Of a stretch of DNA of 64,000 nucleotides, positions 58,201 to 64,000 are shown piece by piece; positions within the stretch are counted from its first letter, which is position 1; each line of letters starts with the position of its first letter. A program made the translations under genes and the position numbers. Source of the DNA: Macrostomum hystrix (taxonomy: Eukaryota > Platyhelminthes > Macrostomidae); NCBI GenBank assembly GCA_950097015.1, contig CATNEN010000038.1, positions 10,412,001-10,476,000 of the forward strand. Direction: 5' to 3'. A model generated the notes under the pieces. That model did not search any database. It was not told the DNA's origin and saw nothing but the letters and a program-made list of their open reading frames with translations.

Positions 58201-59878
58201 GCTGAATAGAGGGACATTTGTCTAGGCCGGAGATTGAATAGTTCAACAGGTGGCCCTGTGGTGGAGATTCCGTGGTTAAAATATGCTCGATGAGTGAGGA
58301 TTGAGGAAGGGAAGTTTAATGCATCAATCGATCACCCAGTGGTGTTCAGTGATTTGGTGAGTGACTCACCAATCACCAATTTGAATGGTGATTGAATGAC
58401 TCACTATGGACAACAACATGCTCATTCGGTGGGTCATTGAGAATCACTGAGTGGGTCCTTGGATGGGTCATTAAATAGGTCGTTTAGAGAGTCAAGGTGG
58501 ATAATCAGGAGATTAGGTCACCGATTAGGTTATTAGGAGAGTCACTTAGTAGGTCATAGAGCCACTAAGTAGGTCATTAAAAGAGTCACTATGGTCATGA
58601 GGAAAGTTACTAAGTAGGTCATGAGGAAAGTTACTAAGTAGGTCATTAGGAGAGTTACTAAGTAGGTCATTAGGAGAGTTACTAAGTAGGTCATGAGGAA
58701 AGTTACTAAGTAGGTCATGAGGAAAGTTACTAAGTAGGTCATTAGAAGAGTTACTAAGTAGGTCATTAGAAGAGTTACTAAGTAGGTCATTAGAAGAGTT
58801 ACTAAGTAGATCATTAGAATAGTTACTAAGTAGGTCATTAGAAGAGTTACTAAGTAGGTCATGAGAAGAGTTACTAAGTAGGTCATTAGAAGAGTTACTA
58901 AGTAGATCATTAGAAGAGTTACTAAGTAGGTCATGAGAAGAGTTACTAAGTAGGTCATTAGAAGAGTTACTAAGTAGGTCATTAGAAGAGTTACTAAGTA
59001 GGTCATTAGAAGAGTTACTAAGTAGGTCATTAGAAGAGTTACTAAGTAGGTCATTAGAAGAGTTACTAAGTAGATCATTAGAAGAGTTACTAAGTAGGTC
59101 ATTAGAAGAGTTACTAAGTAGGTCATTAGAAGAGTTACTAAGTAGGTCATTAGAAGAGTTACTAAGTAGGTCATTAGAAGAGTTACTAAGTAGGTCATTA
59201 GGAGAGTTACTAAGTAGATCATTAGAAGAGTTACTAAGTAGGTCATGAGAAGAGTTACTAAGTAGGTCATTAGAAGAGTTACTAAGTAGGTCATTAGAAG
59301 AGTTACTAAGTAGGTCATTAGAAGAGTTACTAAGTAGGTCATTAGAAGAGTTACTAAGTAGATCATTAGAAGAGTTACTAAGTAGATCATTAGAAGAGTT
59401 ACTAAGTAGGTCATTAGAAGAGTCAATGAGTAGGTCATTAGAAGAGTTACTAAGTAGGTCATTAGAAGAGTTACTAAGTAGGTCATTAGAAGAGTCAATG
59501 AGTAGGTCATTAGAAGAGTTACTAAGTAGGTCATTAGAAGAGTCAATGAGTAGGTCATTAGAAGAGTTACTAAGTAGGTCATTAGAAGAGTTACTAAGTA
59601 GGTCATTAGAAGAGTTACTAAGTAGGTCATTAGAAGAGTCAATGAGTAGGCTATTAAGCCATTTTTGGGGTTTTGAGAGTCATTGAGTAGGTCATTGAAT
59701 GGGTCATTAGGGGAGCAATTTAGTGAGTTTTTCAAAGTGATTAGCAGAGAGTAATTTATCAGCTCACCTGGTTGGTGCCAACCAACAGGGTGGGTCCGCA
59801 ATAAGCCACGCATTCAATCTGCAGTGGCAAATTGTGCAGAATTGTGACCGCCTCGAATGGCTCGTAGTTTTCCAACAT
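52206..59878 (-). CDS. VPS39: VPS39/Vam6 (HOPS tethering complex subunit)
   Basis: HOPS subunit that binds Rab7 and tethers late endosomes and vacuole/lysosome membranes. Exons 59878-59768, 58255-57503, 56735-56217, 55168-54881, 54010-53432 and 52616-52206 (2661 nt, 886 aa; human 875-886), all phase 0. The N-terminal CNH beta-propeller spans about residues 1-330 (MLENYEPFEAV, NLPLQIECVAYCGPTLLVGT, GHLLNYSI, KTRGASLFAC). Helical CLH-type repeats follow: FELALRLHEIAQ, YAFNLFCQRQFAESLDLLEQ, DPTHVVAMYP, VDTSLLKCYLESNPALVPSL, GLRIFTESQ, LIDYLEHC, LEERALLVSRLGQYELAF. The C-terminus is a zinc-finger-like RCSVCNNRIGASAFARFP with THYGC. A CAG run gives seven Gln near residue 450. Donor 5 (CAG/gttcga) is weak. 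Five introns hold three minisatellites, two SINE-Bs, a SINE-A piece and a MITE. Confidence 0.95.
52830..53359. mobile_element. Diverged TTAA-MITE copy in VPS39 intron 5
   Basis: The right end GGCGGTAGCCCAACTG is followed by TTAA (53360-53363). Shared internal blocks with 39697-40313 include CTGAAACAAGAATCAAG, CTCTTCAGACCGTCGAGATA, GACACCCTGACGCGAATTTC and GGCGCAGCTTAACCACAG (the MITE has the corresponding sequences in the opposite order and strand). The left end near 52830 is badly eroded. Not coding. Confidence 0.7.
54050..54290 (-). mobile_element. SINE-B copy in VPS39 intron 4
   Basis: Minus orientation: GATTGGCAGAGCGGTTTGCA (A box), GAGCTCGATTCCGCGGCGAG (B box), body to GACGATGAGAAATTTG, then an ATT/ATA-rich tail at 54050-54105. 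The distal third is missing. Same strand as VPS39. Confidence 0.83.
54370..54845. repeat. About 31-bp degenerate minisatellite in VPS39 intron 4
   Basis: About 16 irregular copies of CCCTAAATCCCATCCGACTA plus GATCCCAATGG, with deletions of 10-15 bp in some units. The array stops just before the donor of exon 4. Confidence 0.88.
55180..56150. repeat. 24-bp minisatellite with higher-order unit in VPS39 intron 3
   Basis: Copies of GCTGCGATTCCAGAATACAG plus CTCC are embedded in a larger unit of about 280-330 bp that contains CTACGATTCCATACTAACTT, CATTCCAGACAGTTCTCGAG and AAAATCAATCCTGCTAAGAT. This larger unit occurs three times (starts about 55193, 55473 and 55803). Confidence 0.92.
56986..57069 (-). 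mobile_element. SINE-A head fragment in VPS39 intron 2
   Basis: Minus orientation: TTTTAGCCTAGTGATTAAAG (A box) and GGGTTCGATTCTCGACTCC (B box) to CAATTTGT; the body is missing. Confidence 0.75.
57143..57486 (+). mobile_element. SINE-B copy in VPS39 intron 2
   Basis: Head GTGAGTAGCAGAGCGGTTTA and AGCTCGAATCC, body with CTTGTCGTGCAATTTACGCC and CTGCCTGACGATGAGAAAGT, tail TTATTATCATTATTACTAC. Antisense to VPS39; its tail reaches to within about 20 bp of the exon 2 donor. Confidence 0.87.
58550..59655. repeat. 24-bp minisatellite in VPS39 intron 1
   Basis: About 46 copies of AGAGTTACTAAGTAGGTCAT plus TAGA; variants GAGGAAAG, TAGATCAT and AGTCAATGAGTAGG. Looser related GTCATT-rich sequence extends on the left to about 58290 and on the right to about 59740. 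Confidence 0.95.
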
Positions 59879-59896
59879 CACATGACTCTGACAAGG

Positions 59897-59910
59897 GTCC
59901 GGCTGACTGC
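59897..59910 (-). promoter_or_regulatory. 3' splice site in the VPS39 leader
   Basis: On the minus strand TATGCTCTTTGCAG precedes TCAGCCGGACC, 18 nt upstream of the ATG at 59878. A second AG (CCCTTGTCAG) lies 9 nt upstream of the ATG. Confidence 0.5.
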
Positions 59911-59914
59911 AAAG

Positions 59915-60655
59915 AGCATATTTGTACAGGGGACGTACATTATCGCTTCCTATTAAATGATACATACTTTATAGAAATACTAAACTGTCAGTATAGGTCG
60001 GGAGTTCGAATTTTAATCTAAGGAAAACAACTTGAGTATAACTGAGATAGACCAGCATTGGTGCTTGGTAGAATTTTGGGATTGTTCCCCCCCCCAAGTC
60101 CATAGACATGGCTGTACACTTGCTGTACATTGGCTGTATACTGGCTGTACATTTAAATGATAATTCAAACCTCATCAAAATGAAAAAGAAAAAATTGAAG
60201 ACAAACAACAAGAGAAAGTAATTGTACTGAATTTCTTATTTAGCAGACCTGGTCACAATTCAGACAATACTACTCGCAGTAGAGTAAGGCAAAGCATGCA
60301 CAAATCTAAATTATGAAAGACAAACATCAATAAACATAAATAAATGAAATATTAGGAAAATGGATAGTTAATAAGCTAAACTATAGTCAAAATTCTAATT
60401 ATTTTCCAACAAATAATAGTTCTCTGAATTTAATAAAGCTGAATAATGACAGATTGCACAATACACCGAGTGTGATAAAGTCTAAAGCATTGACGAAAAT
60501 AGAGCAAAGCATACACAAAACTTTAGATTCAATTATTAATGACGACAATTTACAAGCAACACAAACAATAGAGAAAATTTTGTTGTTTTTTTAAACCAAC
60601 TCAACAAACACATGATTTCCCAAAGCGAAGATAGCTTAGTAGCTTAGTAAGATAG
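59915..60655. other. VPS39 upstream region
   Basis: A/T-rich, with a decayed SINE-like piece at about 59995-60150 (GGTCGGGAGTTCGAATTTTA, CAAGTCCATAGACATGGCTG). No coding signal. Confidence 0.45.
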
Positions 60656-60659
60656 AGCT

Positions 60660-61090
60660 TAGCAACTGCCTTGTTGCTAAGCACAAGACACAAGCCGCTT
60701 AGCAACTGCCTAGCAACCACAAGATACATGCAGCTTAGCAACTGCATAGCAACCACAAGATACAAGCCGCTTAGCAACTGCATAGCAACCACAAGATACA
60801 AGCCGCTTAGCAACTGCATAGCAACCACAAGATACAAGCCGCTTAGCAACTGCATAGCAACCACAAGATACAAGCCGCTTAGCAACTGCCTAGCAACCAC
60901 AAGATACAAGCCGCTTAGCAACTGCATAGCAACCACAAGATACAAGCCGCTTAGCAACTGCATAGCAACCACAAGATACAAGCCGCTTAGCAACTGCCTA
61001 GCAACCACAAGATACAAGCCGCTTAGCAACTGCATAGCAACCACAAGATACAAGCCGCTTAGCAACTGCCTAGCAACCACAAGGTCATGT
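60660..61090. repeat. 36-bp minisatellite between TBC1D20 and VPS39
   Basis: About 12 copies of GCTTAGCAACTGCATAGCAA plus CCACAAGATACAAGCC; CATAGC and CCTAGC alternate. The frames through it are artefacts. Confidence 0.94.
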
Positions 61091-61348
61091 AACTTTGCAA
61101 CTGCATCGCAAAAAATAGATAGCTATGCAACCACTAGGTAGGTTAGGAACTAACCAGTAGCCAACAGCTAGCAACAAGACATCGCTTAGAACCTGACCCT
61201 AGCAACTGATTAAGAAAAACTTTTTAACAAATACAAACATATATATCTACCACAGCCTTGAAGATTAAGTAGCTATAACTAATTGGATCATTTGGAAGAC
61301 AACAAATTTAGATGTGTATCGATTAATTGACGCAAACAAAATAATAAT

Positions 61349-63866
61349 TTAACCAATCAGATACGCATAGAGCACAGCCAACAATGCCACAATAATCGTG
61401 AGCAGCATTAGAAGGGCCCGACGAGACCGCATCATATGCGGCAGGCTAACCTGAGCTTTGACAATCAGCATGCCGAGCTTAGATCTAGGCTTCTGCTTAC
61501 CGCCAGCCTGTTCAAACAATTTCAGATCGTCAAACCAGGAAGGCGATTGTACAGTGTCCGGCGGATGCAGGATGAACAGGCGGCAGGCCTCCGAGATGAC
61601 CGTCTCCAACTGAATGGCGCCGCTGTTGGGAATGTTGGCCAGGCAGGAGTGCACAACGGCGAAGTCTAGATCTTCGGCTGGCATCGAGAGCAGCCGGTCC
61701 TGAGCAGGGAAATACAGGTAATTGTAGGTATTCAAAGCGATGCGACATAACACACTGCTATAACTGACACACTGCCTGACTGGGTGATGGGTGAGATCTG
61801 ACACACTGCCTGGCTGACTGAGTGATGGGTGAGATCTGACACACTGCCTGACTGGGTGATGGGTGAGATCTGACACACTGCCTGACTGGGTGATGGGTGA
61901 GATCTGACACACTGCCTGACTGGGTGATGGGTGAGATCTGACACACTGCCTGGCTGACTGGGTGATGGGTGAGATCTGACACACTGCCTGACTGGGTGAT
62001 GGGTGAGATCTGACACACTGCCTGGCTGGGTGATGGGTGAGATCTGACACACTGCCTGGCTGACTGGGTGATGGGTGAGATCTGACACACTGCCTGACTG
62101 GGTGATGGGTGAGATCTGACACACTGCCTGACTGGGTGATGGGTGAGATCTGACACACTGCCTGGCTGACTGGGTGATGGGTGAGATCTGACACACTCCC
62201 AGACTGGGTGATGGGTGAGATCTGACACACTGCCTGACTGGGTGATGGGTGAGATCTGACACACTGCCTGACTGGGTGGGTGATGGTGAGATCTGACACA
62301 CTGCCTGACTGGGTGATGGGTGAGATCTGACACACTGCCTGGCTGACTGAGTGATGGGTGAGATCTGACCAAGCTCGTAAATGTGACTGAATCTGTAATG
62401 ATTTTACCTGTTTATGCAGTACCAGGGCGGCACTAAAGTACAATGGCATCAGCGGATGACTAGCCAAAAAGAAGTCGTACAGCCGCAGGATGGCGTCCAG
62501 GTCGTCTAGCACGTGTCCAAACCAGGTGATGACCCAGGCCACGGAGAATGCCGGCGGAACTTCGTGCTTTTCAATGAGGTCGGCAACGCGTTTTCCGCGA
62601 GGATCCTAATGGTCGAGTGGAATGATTAAATGGTGTGGTAAATCCGCGGGAAATCCGCAGTAAATCCATAACTAACGTTGAAAAAGATAGCATACCTTGC
62701 TTAGAAGCATCGGAACCAGCTTCAATAGTTCAGTGGTGACAGCCATACTCGGATACAAATGCTCGCGTAGGTGACTTTTAGAGACGGATTCCACAACGTT
62801 GAAGGCTTGCCGACCATCCAACACTAGCAGGAATGTGATCACAATGTCGTGATAGCCCTGATAATAGTGCAGATTAGAATTGGCGTACAGCACTCGCATG
62901 ATTGTTTCAACCAGCTGGTCCTGATAGGACAGGCGCACCTGTTCGTCCATGCCCGGCGGAAACCGCTTCAAAGACCGTTCAACGTCGAGCACCACCTTGC
63001 GGCGAATGAGCGGGTTGAGAAGGGATTAACTTTATTGATTGAGACTTAAAATGACTAGAATCTTACCGCGAGATTTTATTCTTACGCCCTTTGTCGGGAT
63101 TTTTTCTAGTGATCGTACGATGGGACTTCACTCAATAAATTGGTATTTTACTTAATCTTAAAGACATTTTATTTAATCCAAAATGGAATTTTAACAAAAT
63201 AATCCTAATAATAATAATAATAACTGCAGGAGGCCTGCAAGCAATGACACAACATTAGTGACACTAGACCTGCACCCAGCGAGGAGGCGAATTCGCTGAA
63301 TCCTGAGCATACACGCACACAGATACTGTACGCAGGTACATGCTCATACAAGGGGGTACATCTGCCCTGACTTTCTCATCGTCAGGCAGTTGTACACTCT
63401 CACTGTGCCTTGGAGTTTGGACTTGGACCTCAAGGGCGTAAATTGCACGACAAGCCCCCAAACAAGGCCTCGCCGCGTAACCATACCGAAGATCCTGGGT
63501 ATGGATTGAAATTCCATAATCCGATTTTAATGCCCACCTCACCTGATTATAGTCCGGGTGGCGGCGCAACTGTTTCATGGTAGGCGCAGGTGGCTCAGGC
63601 TTGTCAGCCACGCCAGTCAGCAGCGGCCAGACCTGCCTACGCAGCTCATTGGAGGCCAGGCCGTACCGCTCGATGGCCAAACAGCGCAGGGCGTCGACGT
63701 CGACCCCGGCACGAGCAACTCCGGCGCCGTCGACGCTACTCGAAGTCGAGGCGAGAAGAACCTCGCGAACTCGGTCGGCTTTCCGGCGTCGAAACGTTGC
63801 CAGCAGGGCGAGGGCCGAGGATGCGTCGGAGTCGGCGGTAGTGTGATCAGTGGCCAGGGCTGGCAT
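61349..63866 (-). CDS. TBC1D20: TBC1 domain family member 20 (Rab1 GAP)
   Basis: ER-anchored GTPase-activating protein for Rab1 (and Rab18-linked), controlling ER-to-Golgi traffic. Exons 63866-63543, 62995-62696, 62605-62408 and 61699-61349 (1173 nt, 390 aa; human 403), all introns phase 0. Exon 1 has GLASNELRRQVWPLLTG, the TBC entry; exon 2 LDVERSLKRFPPGMDEQ with the arginine finger of the IxxDxxR motif and LHYYQGYHDIVITFLLVL with the glutamine finger YxQ; exon 3 WVITWFGHVLDDLDAILRLY and DFFLASHPLMPLYFSAALVL; exon 4 ends with a hydrophobic tail anchor, LLMLLTIIVALLAVLYAYLI (about 369-388). Both catalytic fingers are intact. Intron 1 holds a SINE-B, intron 3 a minisatellite, intron 2 only 90 bp. 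The first gene of the minus-strand run. Confidence 0.95.
61770..62370. repeat. 34-bp minisatellite in TBC1D20 intron 3
   Basis: About 16 copies of GATGGGTGAGATCTGACACA plus CTGCCTGACTGGGT, with a longer variant carrying GCCTGGCTGACTGGGT. Frames of about 190-200 codons through it are artefacts, and the 397-codon frame fuses it to exons 3 and 4 by read-through. Confidence 0.95.
63204..63480 (-). mobile_element. SINE-B copy in TBC1D20 intron 1
   Basis: Minus orientation, tail AATAATAATAATAATAA at 63204-63222 on the plus strand, body from CACTAGACCTGCACCCAGCG to TTGCACGACAAGCCCCC; the tRNA-like head is lost except for GGCCTCGCCGCG. Same strand as the gene. Confidence 0.85.
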
Positions 63867-64000
63867 GGCTTGCTAGTTTCTATGCTTTTTCTAGCCGATT
63901 TTTAATGACCTTGGTAGCTGTTACGCACCGGCGAGAAGCTTTGTAGCTATGGAGTAGGAATTAGAGAGGTTTGTGCTCAAAAAGGACCTTTGAGACGCTA

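Noticed and set aside
59759-59965. VPS39 start at an upstream in-frame Met (59965)
   Set aside because: The extra residues resemble no VPS39 and lie upstream of an acceptor; MLENYEPFEAV at 59878 aligns with the human N-terminus.
61349-62542. 397-codon minus-strand frame joining TBC1D20 exons through the repeat
   Set aside because: It reads through intron 3; splice sites at 62408 and 61699 restore the normal TBC1D20 sequence.

Overview
The window is metazoan nuclear DNA. Its genes carry spliceosomal introns with GT-AG borders. It has an intron-containing tRNA-Tyr gene, tRNA-headed SINEs, DNA transposons of the hAT, mariner and TTAA-target types, a LINE fragment and a Penelope-like fragment. 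Gene content (ornithine carbamoyltransferase, VPS39, TBC1D20, EMC3, C1QBP, a heparan-sulfate 3-O-sulfotransferase, a tight-junction-protein-like coiled coil, and divergent rhodopsin-type receptors lacking a standard NPxxY) fits a bilaterian. The receptor style and consensus 3' splice sites just upstream of many start codons make a flatworm or other spiralian my best guess, held with low confidence. The standard genetic code is used.

Layout. 1-13050 holds no intact protein gene. It is a chain of minisatellites (44, 12, 21, 28, 48 and 24 bp units) separated by decayed mobile elements: a LINE reverse transcriptase, a hAT transposase, TTAA-MITE and SINE copies, and a mariner. At 13773-13860 lies a tRNA-Tyr gene. 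At 14542-16435 (+) is a three-exon HS3ST-like gene. 18359-19441 (+) is an intron-free 7TM receptor, and 25449-26159 (+) is a 5'-truncated paralogue sharing a nearly identical 108-bp block with it. A Penelope-like remnant (minus strand) and SINEs lie between and after the receptors. 27916-28520 is a hAT-type MITE with an 8-bp target duplication and its own internal minisatellite.

From 29184 to 63866 six genes run head-to-tail on the minus strand. In order of transcription they are TBC1D20, VPS39, OTC, EMC3, C1QBP and a TJAP1-like gene. I resolved complete exon models for the five multi-exon genes; every model is divisible by three with consistent splice phases: TBC1D20 390 aa, VPS39 886 aa, OTC 366 aa, EMC3 289 aa, TJAP1-like 244 aa. 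C1QBP is one exon of 281 aa. The products are housekeeping proteins without a shared pathway: Rab1 GAP at the ER, HOPS tethering, the urea cycle, ER membrane insertion, mitochondrial matrix and junctional coiled coil. TBC1D20, VPS39 and EMC3 do all serve endomembranes.

The dominant feature is minisatellite DNA. About two dozen arrays, most with a private unit of 12-70 bp, fill most introns and intergenic gaps and make up roughly a quarter to a third of the window. The largest is 5.2 kb in OTC intron 3. Units whose length is a multiple of three generate huge spurious ORFs on both strands. Several arrays share core sequences with arrays tens of kilobases away, and transposon fragments abut arrays directly. 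This is the part most worth a second look.
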